NCBI RefSeq assembly: GCF_001547755.1
Contig: NZ_AP013042.1
Span: forward strand, 434,001 to 498,000
Reading direction: 5' to 3'
From: an endosymbiont of Bathymodiolus septemdierum str. Myojin knoll
Lineage (GTDB): Bacteria; Pseudomonadota; Gammaproteobacteria; PS1; Pseudothioglobaceae
DNA: 64,000 nucleotides
Positions 31,798-43,429 of this stretch are shown here, in pieces (within the stretch, counting starts at the first letter, position 1; each line of letters starts with the position of its first letter). The translations under genes and the position numbers were made by a program. A model generated the notes under the pieces. It saw only the letters and a list, made by a program, of their open reading frames with translations. It did not search any database and was not told where the DNA came from.

Positions 31798-33400
31798 GGT
31801 GGGCAATAATAATTGTGGTGCGGTTTTTTTGCATTTCATCGATAGCCGCTTGAACTTTTTGCTCGGTGGCAGAGTCTAATGCGGAAGTGGCTTCGTCTAG
31901 AATTAGAATTGGGCTATCTTTGGCGATTGCTCTGGCAATCGCTAAGCGTTGCCTTTGTCCGCCAGAGAGAGATACGCCGTCTTCACCGATTTGTGCGTCA
32001 AATTTTTCGCTCAATGCTTGAATAAAGTCATAGGCATTGGACACTTTGGCGGCATTCTCAATTCTATCATTACTCATTGTATCTACTTGACCTAGGGCAA
32101 TATTGCCCTTAACGCTGTCATTAAACAGGCGTACATTTTGATCAACAAAAGCGATTTGTGAGCGTAACGAATCTAGCTCAAATTCATTGATATTAATACC
32201 ATCAATGGCAATAGAGCCAGAATTGATGGAATAAAATTTTGCTAATAATTGAATAATCGTGCTCTTGCCACTGCCTGTAGCACCAACAATTGCAACGGTT
32301 TCCCCAGCTTTAATATCTAAGTCAATATGCGATAGGACTTGATGCTTGTCGCTGTAAGCAAAGCAAACATTTTTAAAACTAATGTTGCCTTTTGTATCTT
32401 TTAGTTGTATTTTACCTGTGTTGCTTTCTTCTTTTTCATCCATCAATCCAAACACACTTTCACCTGCAGCCATCGCCCCCTGCAAGGGTTTGTTGATGTT
32501 AATCAAACTTTTTGCAGGTTTGACCAACATCCCCATCGCTGTAAAGTAAGACAAAAATGCACCAGCACTCATTTGTAAATAAGTGGCAGAAAAATACACG
32601 ACAGTGCTTAACGATAAGCCAATCAAAATATTCACTACTACTATATTCAATGCACTGGTCATATCCACCTTAAAGCGTTGCTGACGGATATTTTTAATCA
32701 ATTCGCCAAATTTAGTGCGTTCTTGCGCTTGTGCTTGATAAATTTTCACCAAAGAATTGCCCGAGATATTTTCATCCAGTAAGTGTGTCATATTGCCCAT
32801 TGACTGTTGCACTTGCGTGTTAGAAGCGCGCATACGATTTGATGACAGTTTGACAATGAGATAAACCAACGGCAAAAATACCAGTAAACTCAGGCTCAAT
32901 TCCCAACTTTTGTAAAATAAATAACCAATTAAAATAATCACAAACACTGAAGATTTGATAAGACTCAGCCAAATTATCGAAGCCGCAGATGCAATCTGCT
33001 CTACATCGTAAGTTAATTTTGATAATACCTTACCTGTTGTATTTTTATCAAAATAGAGCTTAGGCATCCTCAGCAACTTTGCAAACATATCCTCACGCAA
33101 GTCCATAATCACTTTATTAGACACCCAAGAACTTGCCGCCGTAGAAGTTAGTGCTAATAATGAACTGATCACAATGACAATTAACAGTATGCCTGCATAC
33201 AGTAATGCTGTATCGTTGTTACGATCTCCTGCAAATAAATCATCCACAATTCGCCCTGTGATTTCAGGAATTGAAGTTTCCAGCGCCGTTGCAAGTACCA
33301 TCAACAATGAGGTAAATATTAATTTACCCAGGTGATTTTTTAGATATGCATATAGTTTAGTAATAAAGTTTTTGTAACCCATTGGGCGAATTTTACCCAT
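31664..33400 (-). CDS. msbA: MsbA-type lipid A/phospholipid ABC exporter
   Basis: 578-residue half-transporter: six membrane helices in the first about 310 residues, then the ATPase domain. The latter shows Walker A VGATGSGKST, signature SLSGGQRQRLAIARAIA, Walker B ILILDEATSALD and the switch His in IIIAHRLSTV. MsbA flips lipid A core across the inner membrane. The start may be ATG 33400 or ATG 33382 (MGYKNF); neither has a strong ribosome site. The 3' end is duplicated at 31052. It is divergent from pyrG. Confidence 0.92.
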   Translation of the reverse strand: MGKIRPMGYKNFITKLYAYLKNHLGKLIFTSLLMVLATALETSIPEITGRIVDDLFAGDRNNDTALLYAGILLIVIVISSLLALTSTAASSWVSNKVIMDLREDMFAKLLRMPKLYFDKNTTGKVLSKLTYDVEQIASAASIIWLSLIKSSVFVIILIGYLFYKSWELSLSLLVFLPLVYLIVKLSSNRMRASNTQVQQSMGNMTHLLDENISGNSLVKIYQAQAQERTKFGELIKNIRQQRFKVDMTSALNIVVVNILIGLSLSTVVYFSATYLQMSAGAFLSYFTAMGMLVKPAKSLININKPLQGAMAAGESVFGLMDEKEESNTGKIQLKDTKGNISFKNVCFAYSDKHQVLSHIDLDIKAGETVAIVGATGSGKSTIIQLLAKFYSINSGSIAIDGININEFELDSLRSQIAFVDQNVRLFNDSVKGNIALGQVDTMSNDRIENAAKVSNAYDFIQALSEKFDAQIGEDGVSLSGGQRQRLAIARAIAKDSPILILDEATSALDSATEQKVQAAIDEMQKNRTTIIIAHRLSTVKKADKIVVLQQGRIIEQGSHQELLDANGEYASLYQHQFS

Positions 33401-33408
33401 TTGATTGA

Positions 33409-35111
<1,703 letters not shown>

Positions 35112-35112
<1 letters not shown>

Positions 35113-35441
35113 TGTTTCAAGAGGCACTTGATAATTTTGCTGTAGATGGATTTACTCACGCATTCAAAGATGCATTTAAGTTATTGCCCGTAGGTGATTT
35201 GCCGTTAAGTGTTTGTTGTCAACACAGTGGTAATATTGACGAGAATTCTATTGTTGTTACTATTCTATCCAGTGCAGAAACCGAGAAAATTGTGCAATTA
35301 AAAATTGGCATATTTTTTCAAGAAGTGCTTGTAGGCTGTGCGTGTAGTGATGACTCATCACAGGCAATGATTTATGAAAATGGGTATTGTGAATTAACAG
35401 CAGAAATTAACAAGACAACTGCACTTATTTCTTTTTCTTAA
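35112..35441 (+). CDS. Hypothetical protein downstream of pyrG
   Basis: 109 residues beginning at GTG 35112, overlapping the pyrG stop by one base. The acidic sequence contains a core like VTILSSAETEKIVQLKIGIFF, then VLVGCACSDDSSQAM, and three cysteines, but no recognised domain. The layout suggests a small alpha/beta protein with translation coupled to pyrG. The 3' end overlaps the converging der gene by 17 bp. Confidence 0.7.
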
Positions 35442-36825
35442 TAAACTTCATTAAGCGACGCTTTTTGGCAATCTGCCTGGCGTTCAATTCATTTTTTTTG
35501 CCTTTAAATGGATTGTCACCACTCTTATATTCAATCCTCATTGGCGTATTGGTCAAACCCAAGGCGTTAATAAAGAAATTTTTTAAATAACGGTCATACG
35601 CATTTGGAACACTTTGCAAGTGGTTACCGTGAAAAGTCAAAGTTGGTGGAAAAGTGTCGGTTTGATTGACATATTTAATTTTCAAGCGTCTACCTTTCAC
35701 TGGCGGTGGCTGATGTCCAGCGTTGGCTTTTTCTAATATTTTATTAAGTTCAGGTGTTGCAAAATTAGTCCCCGCATTGGTGTAAGCCTTGATGATTGGC
35801 GCAAATAATTTGCCCACGCCCGATCCATGTAATGCAGAGATATAATGCACAGAAGCGTAATTGACAAAGGATAATTTCACTTCTAATTTGCGTTTAACTT
35901 CCTGCTTTTGATACTCATCTAAGCCATCCCATTTATTAATTACAATTAATAATGCCCTGCCTTTCTCGCCAATCATACCTAATAAAGTAGCATCCTGTTC
36001 CGTTACCCCTTCACTGGCGTCAAGCACCAATATCACAACATGAGAACGGTCCAAGGCTTCGCGAGCTTTAATGATTGAGAAAATTTCAATCTTCTCGTGG
36101 GTAGAGCGTTTACGACGAATGCCCGCAGTATCAATCAAAGTATATTCCTGACCTTCGCGTTCGAATGGGATATAAATACTGTCACGAGTTGTGCCAGGTA
36201 GGTCGATGGCTAAAACGCGCTCTTCACCTAAGATACGGTTAATCAAAGTTGATTTCCCTACATTTGGTCTACCTAAAACAGCAACAGCAATACCTTCAAT
36301 TTCCTCCTCTTCCACTTCAATATTCTCTTCTTTTGGAAATTTTGGCAGGGTGTAATCAATCAAATCACCAATTCCCTGACTGTGTTCTGCGGAAATAAGT
36401 TGTGGATCACCCATGCCTAATTCGTAAAATTCTGATGCCAGAGTAGGATCTAAACCCTCTGCTTTATTGCAGACTAGGATAACTTCTTTTTTGAGTTTTC
36501 TAAGTTGTGCGGCGATTTCTCGGTCTAAACCGATGACGCCATCACGAGCACTGACGATAAAATAAATAATATCAGACTCTTCTAATGCATTAAGTACCTG
36601 CGTTTGAATGCCGCTATCAATGATATTATCTTGCTTGGTCAAGCCACCTGTGTCAATAATTGTGGCTTGCGTTTGCGTCTCTTCGTCAAACATCACCTCT
36701 GCATATTGACGGTCACGCGTTAAACCTTCAAAGTCAGATACCAAGGCTTGACGCGAATTGCTTAAGCGATTAAAGAGTGTAGACTTGCCGACATTAGGAC
36801 GCCCAACAAGAGAAATAATGGGCAT
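35425..36825 (-). CDS. der: Ribosome assembly GTPase Der (EngA)
   Basis: 466 residues with two GTPase domains in tandem, each with a P-loop GRPNVGKST (near residues 7 and 187), DTGG or DTAG switch motifs, and NKAE / NKWD guanine-specificity motifs. The KH-like C-terminal domain follows (RLKIKYVNQTDTFPPT). It acts in 50S subunit maturation. The C-terminus is basic (NARQIAKKRRLMKF). It follows the yfgM-like gene directly; bamB, often found between them, is absent. Confidence 0.96.
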   Translation of the reverse strand: MPIISLVGRPNVGKSTLFNRLSNSRQALVSDFEGLTRDRQYAEVMFDEETQTQATIIDTGGLTKQDNIIDSGIQTQVLNALEESDIIYFIVSARDGVIGLDREIAAQLRKLKKEVILVCNKAEGLDPTLASEFYELGMGDPQLISAEHSQGIGDLIDYTLPKFPKEENIEVEEEEIEGIAVAVLGRPNVGKSTLINRILGEERVLAIDLPGTTRDSIYIPFEREGQEYTLIDTAGIRRKRSTHEKIEIFSIIKAREALDRSHVVILVLDASEGVTEQDATLLGMIGEKGRALLIVINKWDGLDEYQKQEVKRKLEVKLSFVNYASVHYISALHGSGVGKLFAPIIKAYTNAGTNFATPELNKILEKANAGHQPPPVKGRRLKIKYVNQTDTFPPTLTFHGNHLQSVPNAYDRYLKNFFINALGLTNTPMRIEYKSGDNPFKGKKNELNARQIAKKRRLMKFIKKKK

Positions 36826-37434
36826 TTAATTTAAATCTTTGAGTTTGATTGTAATTAAATTAATTAACGCTGAGCCAGTTGGCAATTGTGTTAAAGCTGC
36901 TTGATAATGTTTTTTGGCGTTCGTTATATCATTTTTAGAAAAATAAATATCCCCTTTGATATTGTCATACATGGCGCCAAAGATTAAATCAATATTGTTA
37001 CCTAATATTGCAAGTGCTTCATCTGTTTTATTCATTTCTAAATAAACGCTGGCTGCTCTCATTTTAGCGATGTGTTTTAAAAATTTATTCTCACTTTCGG
37101 TTAATGGCAATAAGTGTGCAATTGCACTTTGATAATCGCCTTTTGTTACGGCTTGTTTTGCTAGCAGTAATTCTGCTTCTTGTGTGTAAGTACCACTCGC
37201 TTTTAATGCGCTTAATGCTTTGGTGTTATCTGGATTTGCAACGACAGACAAGTAATTAGCACGCGATTCAAGTGCTTTTTTATATTGTTCAGTTTCATAA
37301 TAATTAAAACCCCAAATGCCACCCAAACCTAAAGCAACACCGATAATGATATGTGGTAAATTTTCTTTTAGCCACTTTTTAATCTGTTCCGCTTGTTCTT
37401 CTTCAGTTTTACTTACTTCAATAAAATTTTTCAT
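36826..37434 (-). CDS. yfgM: YfgM-like ancillary SecYEG translocon/chaperone protein
   Basis: 202 residues. A cytoplasmic start (MKNFIEVSKTEEEQAEQIKKW), one membrane helix (HIIIGVALGLGGIWGFNYY) and periplasmic TPR-like helices match the YfgM/DUF2133 family, linked to periplasmic chaperone traffic at the translocon. ATG 37434 is the family start. It lies 4 bp from hisS upstream and is directly adjacent to der, the common gammaproteobacterial hisS-yfgM-der order. Confidence 0.87.
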   Translation of the reverse strand: MKNFIEVSKTEEEQAEQIKKWLKENLPHIIIGVALGLGGIWGFNYYETEQYKKALESRANYLSVVANPDNTKALSALKASGTYTQEAELLLAKQAVTKGDYQSAIAHLLPLTESENKFLKHIAKMRAASVYLEMNKTDEALAILGNNIDLIFGAMYDNIKGDIYFSKNDITNAKKHYQAALTQLPTGSALINLITIKLKDLN

Positions 37435-37438
37435 ATTG

Positions 37439-38701
37439 TTATCCTTTAAAATATTGTATCGCATCATCAAGACTCATTGTCTGTTGTTCGCCTTGACCTT
37501 TAAGTGGTTTGATGGACACTTGATTGTTATTAATTTCTTCTTCGCCTAAAATAATCGCAAAATCTGCACCTGCCTTATTGGCTTTTTTAAACTGAGATTT
37601 AAAACTGCCCATACTGATGTCATTATAGAGGATTATCCCGGGTAATGCTTGATGGAGTTGTCGAGAAATTTGTATAGATTTGAGTTGCGCAGCATCACCA
37701 AGTGCTACTATATAAATAGACTCGGTGGTTTTACCAATAGACAAACCTTGTGTTTGTATGAGTAAAATCAAACGCTCTAAACCTAAAGCAAAACCCACGG
37801 CAGGACAGCCATTACCCCCCATTTGCTCTACCAATCCATCATAGCGACCACCCGCACAAATCGTTCCTTGTGCGCCTAAATCTGTCGTTGTCCATTCAAA
37901 TACCGTACGGTTGTAGTAATCTAAGCCACGCACCAAACGGGCATTGATGACATAAGGAATGTCAAGGCAATCTAAGTAAGTTTTGAATGTTTCAAAATGT
38001 TGTGTTGAGGCTTCATCCAAATGGTCCATTAATTTAGGCGCAGATTCAATTAACGCCTGCATGTCGTTATTCTTAGAGTCTAAAATTCTCAAAGGATTGG
38101 TCTTTAAACGGCGGGTAGAGTCTTCGTCTAGTTGGTCTTTATGTTGCATGAAATATTCGACCAAAATCCCGCGATAATTTGCTCGTGCTTCAGTAGACCC
38201 TAAGGTATTGATTTCTAATTGTACATTTTTTAAGCCTAAATTCTGCCAAAGTGAATGTGTAATCGCAATCAATTCTGCATCACACTTTGCAGTATCCGCA
38301 CCAAAAACCTCTGCACCGATTTGATGAAATTGACGATAGCGACCTTTTTGCGGGCGCTCGTGTCGAAACATTGCCCCTTGATAAAATACCTTTTGAATAC
38401 CTTCTCTCGGTAAATTATGTTCAATCATACAGCGCACCACACCTGCTGTATTTTCAGGTCGGAGGCTTAATAAGTCGCCATTTGAATCCGCCCAAGTGTA
38501 CATTTCTTTTTCAACAATGTCTGTTACCTTACCAATTGCACGATGAAAGGTTTCGGTTTTCTCAACGATAGGTGTGCGTATATTTTTGTAACCATAAGCA
38601 AGAAGCAAATCAAAAATGGTTTTCTCCAGTGATAACCATAGATTAGAATCGTTCGGAAGTAAATCGTTCATTCCACGAATGGCGTTGATTTTGTTATTCA
38701 T
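37439..38701 (-). CDS. hisS: Histidyl-tRNA synthetase
   Basis: 420-residue class II aminoacyl-tRNA synthetase. Motif 2 lies around FRHERPQKGRYRQFHQIG, histidine-specific segments are LVRGLDYYNRTVFEW and AGGRYDGLVEQMGG, and motif 3 is GFALGLERL. A C-terminal anticodon-binding domain follows. The family start MNNKINAIRGMNDLLP is normal. First gene of the hisS-yfgM-der unit. Confidence 0.97.
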   Translation of the reverse strand: MNNKINAIRGMNDLLPNDSNLWLSLEKTIFDLLLAYGYKNIRTPIVEKTETFHRAIGKVTDIVEKEMYTWADSNGDLLSLRPENTAGVVRCMIEHNLPREGIQKVFYQGAMFRHERPQKGRYRQFHQIGAEVFGADTAKCDAELIAITHSLWQNLGLKNVQLEINTLGSTEARANYRGILVEYFMQHKDQLDEDSTRRLKTNPLRILDSKNNDMQALIESAPKLMDHLDEASTQHFETFKTYLDCLDIPYVINARLVRGLDYYNRTVFEWTTTDLGAQGTICAGGRYDGLVEQMGGNGCPAVGFALGLERLILLIQTQGLSIGKTTESIYIVALGDAAQLKSIQISRQLHQALPGIILYNDISMGSFKSQFKKANKAGADFAIILGEEEINNNQVSIKPLKGQGEQQTMSLDDAIQYFKG

Positions 38702-38783
38702 TGGTTATGATGGATATAAAATTAAAATTGAGGTTTATTTTACCATTGGAGACCTTTGCATAAATATAAATAATCAAAACCAC

Positions 38784-38804
38784 AAACTAAGCCCGGCTTA
38801 GTTT
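38784..38804 (-). terminator. Inverted repeat, possible terminator of the 38820-39722 gene
   Basis: AAACTAAGCC and GGCTTAGTTT form a 10-bp perfect stem just past the stop of the minus-strand nucleotidase gene. The downstream T content is moderate. Confidence 0.5.
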
Positions 38805-38819
38805 GTTTAAAGTGGAGCG

Positions 38820-39722
38820 TTATTCATTAGTAATGCCGTTTGGCACATGTCCTGTGGAGACATATTGAGCAGCGGATTTACAATGACTATGTTGGTCGTC
38901 AAAGAAAATATCAGCGCCAAATTCTTTAAGGAATTTGCCTTTATCCAACCCCCCTAGAAAGAAAGATTCGTCAATACGAATGCCCCAGGAGCGCATGGTG
39001 TGAATGACGCGTTTGTGTGAGGGGGCGCCTCTGGCGGTAGCAAGTGCGGTTCTGATTGGATTGTCTTCTTCTGGAAAAGAAGATTGAATGTCGTGCAATG
39101 ATTTTAAGAAAGATTTGAATGGACCTGATTTGAGTTCAACATCGGCAAATTTTTCTTCATTTTCTGAAAAAGCTTTGATGCCACTTTCTTGATAAACTTT
39201 TTCAGCTTCATCAGAAAATAAAACTGCATCGCCGTCAAAGGCAATTCTTAGTTGAGTTTTGTGCGCATTTTTAGAACTGGTGCCAATAATAGAGGCGGCA
39301 GCAAAGCCAGATTTTATGGCTTTTTGCACATCTTCATAATGACTGGATAAAAATAAATCTGCTTCAAAGGCATCTAGCAGAGAGTGCGTTGGCTCACCAC
39401 GGGTAAAAGCCGCTCGTTCAATGTTTAATCCGTAATGTTCAATTGAGTTAAAAATGCGCAAACCAGTATCAGCACTATTACGAGAAAGTAAAATTACATC
39501 AATAGGTGTTTTTTGGCTATTCAGTGAGAGTAGTTTTTTCACCATCGTAAAGCCAACTCCAGGTTTTAACACCATAGTTTCATTTTCTTGCTGATGTTTG
39601 GCGTAGGCTTTCACACCTTTTTCTTTAAAAATTTTATGTGATTCATCTAAATCAAATAACGCTCTTGATGAAATTGCAACGACTAATTTACCTTTTGCGT
39701 TGGCATTTACACTGTCTGCCAT
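38820..39722 (-). CDS. Cytosolic 5'-nucleotidase (cN-I-like family)
   Basis: 300 residues of the 5'-nucleotidase family PF06189. The motifs are LVVAISSRALFDLDESH, VILLSRNSADTGLRIFNSI, RIAFDGDAVLFSDEAE (HAD-like aspartates) and a C-terminal DIFFDDQHSHC. It would hydrolyse nucleoside monophosphates in the cytosol. ATG 39722 has a GGA ribosome site; the open frame to 39761 is an extension. Confidence 0.88.
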   Translation of the reverse strand: MADSVNANAKGKLVVAISSRALFDLDESHKIFKEKGVKAYAKHQQENETMVLKPGVGFTMVKKLLSLNSQKTPIDVILLSRNSADTGLRIFNSIEHYGLNIERAAFTRGEPTHSLLDAFEADLFLSSHYEDVQKAIKSGFAAASIIGTSSKNAHKTQLRIAFDGDAVLFSDEAEKVYQESGIKAFSENEEKFADVELKSGPFKSFLKSLHDIQSSFPEEDNPIRTALATARGAPSHKRVIHTMRSWGIRIDESFFLGGLDKGKFLKEFGADIFFDDQHSHCKSAAQYVSTGHVPNGITNE

Positions 39723-39795
39723 AATTTTCCTTTGTATGTATTTAAACAATAATCCAACCACTTTTCAATAAAAGTATTTAACTCCCATTGTATAT

Positions 39796-40149
39796 TCATA
39801 TCATTGCATATGGATGCGAACTATTCAGCGTGGTTTCGTTACACACTGATAACACTTCCAATAATTTTGCATCAAAAAATATCTTGAATTTAATATCAGG
39901 GCGATTAACTTCACCCAAAATATGAGTAAGGATAAAAGTACCGGTATAAGGCGTTCTTTCTTCAACCAACAAATGTAAGTCTTGCATACTATCATGGCGA
40001 ATTATGCGGTTATTTGTTACTTCTTTTAGAGTCGGTATTAGTTTTAAAATCTTATGATAATTTAACTCAAACAACGCTGACACATCTGAATAACGCTTCG
40101 GATTGTGTTGCGTATATAATGATTTTAAAAAATTATCTTCTATACCCAT
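39796..40149 (-). CDS. DUF1249 protein (YqiB-like)
   Basis: 117 residues matching the DUF1249 family: YSDVSALFELNYHKILKLIP, then LHLLVEERTPYTGTFILTH and HPYAMI near the end. Function is unknown. In gammaproteobacteria it is typically next to cpdA, as here, and the two genes overlap by 10 bp. Confidence 0.85.
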   Translation of the reverse strand: MGIEDNFLKSLYTQHNPKRYSDVSALFELNYHKILKLIPTLKEVTNNRIIRHDSMQDLHLLVEERTPYTGTFILTHILGEVNRPDIKFKIFFDAKLLEVLSVCNETTLNSSHPYAMI

Positions 40150-40844
40150 TGCGTTTCATAGTCCAAGTGTCCGCTATCGCTTAGCGTGTAATAATTAAAG
40201 CCAATGCGTTTTTCATCGGTAAATTGCATTGCCGTTGAAGGGCAGGCGATAATTTTTATGCCTTGTCTATTAAATTCTGCCGATTCGTGCACATGCCCAA
40301 ACAATACAGCTCGTATTTTAGCGTATTTGTTCAAAACTGCGAATAAATCCTGCGGATTTTTCAAAGAAAGTGTGTCATCCCAAGTGCTGTTCATCGGTAC
40401 GACAGGGTGGTGTAGCATTACAATAATGTATTTGGCAGTTGACAGGCTCAGTCGTTTGTTTAATTTAGTTAGAGTATTTACTGTGAGATAGCCACTGGTT
40501 TTATCTTTTTGCACAGAATCAACGCTGATAATATCCCACGCACCAAGCGATATTTTTTTAAATAAATTCTGTGCAAAAACATCGTTAAGTTTATCCGAAT
40601 CATGGTTACCACCAATGACAAAAATGTCACTGCGTATAGGCGATAAAAGGGCTTTTAATTTTTCATAAGATTTTGTTGTGCCATGATGTGTTAGATCCCC
40701 ACTGATAAAAACAGCCTCACTTTCCACAGTGGTGATTTCTTTAACAACCTGTGCTAAATTTTGATGCGTATCAACACCCATCGACTTTGCAGTGTCGTCA
40801 ATATGACAATCGCTTATTTGAACAAAATTATGCACCACGAACAA
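40140..40844 (-). CDS. cpdA: CpdA-like 3',5'-cyclic-AMP phosphodiesterase (metallophosphoesterase)
   Basis: 234 residues with the class III phosphodiesterase metal motifs in order: QISDCHID, FISGDLTHHG, IGGNHDSD, MLHHPVV, FGHVHESAE. It hydrolyses cAMP in members of this group. It overlaps alr upstream by 17 bp and the DUF1249 gene downstream by 10 bp. Substrate assignment rests on family and neighbourhood. Confidence 0.86.
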   Translation of the reverse strand: MFVVHNFVQISDCHIDDTAKSMGVDTHQNLAQVVKEITTVESEAVFISGDLTHHGTTKSYEKLKALLSPIRSDIFVIGGNHDSDKLNDVFAQNLFKKISLGAWDIISVDSVQKDKTSGYLTVNTLTKLNKRLSLSTAKYIIVMLHHPVVPMNSTWDDTLSLKNPQDLFAVLNKYAKIRAVLFGHVHESAEFNRQGIKIIACPSTAMQFTDEKRIGFNYYTLSDSGHLDYETQWV

Positions 40845-41874
40845 ACGCCACGCGATTACTCACACCTGTCAATAATTCATAACTAATGGTGTCGCTATGT
40901 GTTGCTACCGTTTCCACGCGCAGTTTTTCATCCCCCCATAAAATCGCTGTATCGCCTATTACAACTTTCACATCGTTAACATTTATCATAATCATATCCA
41001 TTGACACGCGCCCAACTAACGGACAAAGTGTGTTGTTAATTAAAACAGGGGTGCCATTTTTAGCGTGGCGAGGGTAACCATCGCCATAGCCAATACCAAT
41101 GATTGCGATTGTTGTTGCTTTATCCGCTGTCCAAGTTGCACCATAACCAACCGATTCACCCGTTTGAATGGTTTTAACCGAGATAACCGGCGCGGATAGT
41201 TGCATCACGGGCTGTAAGTCAAAATCATTATCAGAAAATGGCGATGCGCCATACAGCATAATGCCTGGACGCACAAAATCAAAATGCGTGTCTGGATTGG
41301 ATAAAATCGCCGCAGAGTTCGCCATAGAGCGATTATTGGTATTGTTGGTTAATCGTTCAAAGGTCTTGAGTTGTTTTTGATTCATTGGATTTACCAACGC
41401 ATCAGCGCAGGCAAAATGACTCATTACAGATTCAATGCTAATCAATGGGTTACTTTCAAAATCAAGCAAACACTGTTGATACTCATCTTGTGACAAACCC
41501 AATCTGTGCATCCCCGTATCAATTTTCACCCAAACACGAATTGCCTTATCATACTTAGCAATCAAAGATATTTGCAATCTATGATGCAACACAATCTGAC
41601 AGTCCAAATCAATCGCCTGTTGTAATTCTTGAGAAGAATGAACGCCTGACAATAAAAGAATAGGGCGGTCGGTTATTCGGCGTAATTTTTGCACTTCTGC
41701 CAATTCGCTGACTGCCAAGATATCCGCCCCTTCAATCAAAGGCATTACCAAGTTTAAATGGTGCCCATAGGCGTTAGCCTTCACCATTGCCACGATTTTT
41801 GCAGATGATTTTCTCTTAACAACGGATAGGTTGTGTGTCAGCGCAGATTGAGAAATGACTGCAACAGCGGACAT
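40828..41874 (-). CDS. alr: Alanine racemase
   Basis: 348 residues. The PLP lysine lies in MVKANAYGHHLN near residue 33, and the catalytic tyrosine in VGYGATW near 245. The conserved VKIDTGMHRLG and RPGIMLYGASPF are also present. It converts L-alanine to D-alanine for peptidoglycan. It is 3 bp after dnaB, a frequent gammaproteobacterial pairing. Confidence 0.96.
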   Translation of the reverse strand: MSAVAVISQSALTHNLSVVKRKSSAKIVAMVKANAYGHHLNLVMPLIEGADILAVSELAEVQKLRRITDRPILLLSGVHSSQELQQAIDLDCQIVLHHRLQISLIAKYDKAIRVWVKIDTGMHRLGLSQDEYQQCLLDFESNPLISIESVMSHFACADALVNPMNQKQLKTFERLTNNTNNRSMANSAAILSNPDTHFDFVRPGIMLYGASPFSDNDFDLQPVMQLSAPVISVKTIQTGESVGYGATWTADKATTIAIIGIGYGDGYPRHAKNGTPVLINNTLCPLVGRVSMDMIMINVNDVKVVIGDTAILWGDEKLRVETVATHSDTISYELLTGVSNRVAFVRGA

Positions 41875-41877
41875 GAT

Positions 41878-43350
41878 TTAGAAGGCCTCTGTCTCGAAAT
41901 TAGGTGTGTCACCGTCTTCAAAATTAGGCACATTGTGTGCATCTGCGGCTTCTATCTGATATTCATTAGGTGCATATTGCATTTGTGAATCATTTGCTAA
42001 GTTCTCAAAGCGTGTATATTGCCCAATCCATGCCAGTTTAATATTACCCGTTTCGCCATTACGATGCTTAGCAATCATCAAATCCGCCTTACCTACTTCT
42101 TCGGGGTTGGAGTAGGTTTCATCGTGATATTGCTCATCGCGATAAACAAATGCAATAATATCCGCATCCTGCTCAATCGAACCCGATTCACGCAAGTCCG
42201 ACATTTGCGGCATACGACCCTTGTTCGCTTTAGGGCGTCCTTCAACGCCACGATTTAACTGCGACAGAGCAATTACAGGCACATCGATTTCTTTGGCAAG
42301 TGCTTTGAGTGAACGAGAAATTTCAGAGATTTCTTGCACCCTATTCTCACTCTTGCCGTGTACCGTCATCAATTGTAGGTAATCCACCATAATAAGGGAC
42401 AAATTAGGATATTGTCTTTTAGCTCGGCGTGCTTTCGCACGAATTTCTGTCGGTGTAATAGAGGGTGTTTCATCAATCAAAATGTTATTTTTATCAAGTG
42501 CCGTAACCGCATGACTAAAACTGTTCCAATCGGTTTCCGTCATTTCACCCTTGCGGATTTTCTTGCTATCAATATGCCCAAATGAAGAAATCATTCTCAA
42601 TACCAATGCTTCAGTTGGCATTTCCAATGAAAATACCAAGACAGGTTTACCTTGTTCTATTGCGACATTACCCACAACATTCATTGCAAACGCTGTCTTG
42701 CCCATCGAAGGACGACCAGCAATGATGATTAAATCACCATTCTGTAAGCCCGAGGTTTTTTCGTCTAAGTCGGTAAAACCTGTTTCCAGCCCTGTGATTG
42801 AGCCTTGACTTTCTGCCCATTCCTGCACTTGGTTAGCAATATTTTTAGTGATGTCTTTGACATTTACGACATCTTGTTTGCCACGGGTAATTTGTTCGGC
42901 AATCTTAAAGATTTTTCTTTCAGATAAATCAATCAATTCTTGGACTTCAATGTCTTTCGGTTGATAAGCCGCATTGGCAATTTCTTGACTGACTATAATT
43001 AACTGACGGTAAACAGATAACTCTCGTACATGTTGCGCGTAAGTTTTAACATTGCTAACACTCGGTGTGCTTTCAGCGATTTGTGCTAAGTATTCAAAGC
43101 CACCAGCAGTTTCTTCATCACCTGTCTTTTTAAGTCTTTCTTTAACCGTTAAAATATCTGCAGGTTCGCCGTGTTCTAAGAGTATATGAATTGCATTAAA
43201 AATAGCACGATGAGAAGGTCGATAAAAATCATCTGCCGTCAATACATCTGCCACATCATCCCAAGCATCATTATGCATTAGTAAGCCACCTAGTACAGAT
43301 TGCTCTGATTCTAGTGAATTTGGCGGTACTTTAATGTTTTCAATGTCCAT
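41878..43350 (-). CDS. dnaB: Replicative DNA helicase DnaB
   Basis: 490 residues. The N-terminal DnaB domain (PPNSLESEQSVLGGLLMHN) is followed by the RecA-like helicase domain with Walker A AGRPSMGKTAFA near residue 210, Walker B SLIMVDYLQLM and the SQLNRGVEGRPK loop. The C-terminal tail (ADAHNVPNFEDGDTPNFETEA) is acidic. No intein is present. It sits between rplI and alr. Confidence 0.97.
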   Translation of the reverse strand: MDIENIKVPPNSLESEQSVLGGLLMHNDAWDDVADVLTADDFYRPSHRAIFNAIHILLEHGEPADILTVKERLKKTGDEETAGGFEYLAQIAESTPSVSNVKTYAQHVRELSVYRQLIIVSQEIANAAYQPKDIEVQELIDLSERKIFKIAEQITRGKQDVVNVKDITKNIANQVQEWAESQGSITGLETGFTDLDEKTSGLQNGDLIIIAGRPSMGKTAFAMNVVGNVAIEQGKPVLVFSLEMPTEALVLRMISSFGHIDSKKIRKGEMTETDWNSFSHAVTALDKNNILIDETPSITPTEIRAKARRAKRQYPNLSLIMVDYLQLMTVHGKSENRVQEISEISRSLKALAKEIDVPVIALSQLNRGVEGRPKANKGRMPQMSDLRESGSIEQDADIIAFVYRDEQYHDETYSNPEEVGKADLMIAKHRNGETGNIKLAWIGQYTRFENLANDSQMQYAPNEYQIEAADAHNVPNFEDGDTPNFETEAF

Positions 43351-43378
43351 AATGCTTAATAAGTATTGCTTTTGAGGT

Positions 43379-43408
43379 AAAAAAACCCTCGCAAGAGGGT
43401 TTTTTATT
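43379..43408 (-). terminator. Intrinsic terminator between rplI and dnaB
   Basis: AAAACCCTC GCAA GAGGGTTTT with T-rich flanks on both strands, lying after the rplI stop in the minus direction, so the ribosomal-protein operon ends here. Confidence 0.8.
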
Positions 43409-43429
43409 TTAACTTATTTTTGTTGCTTT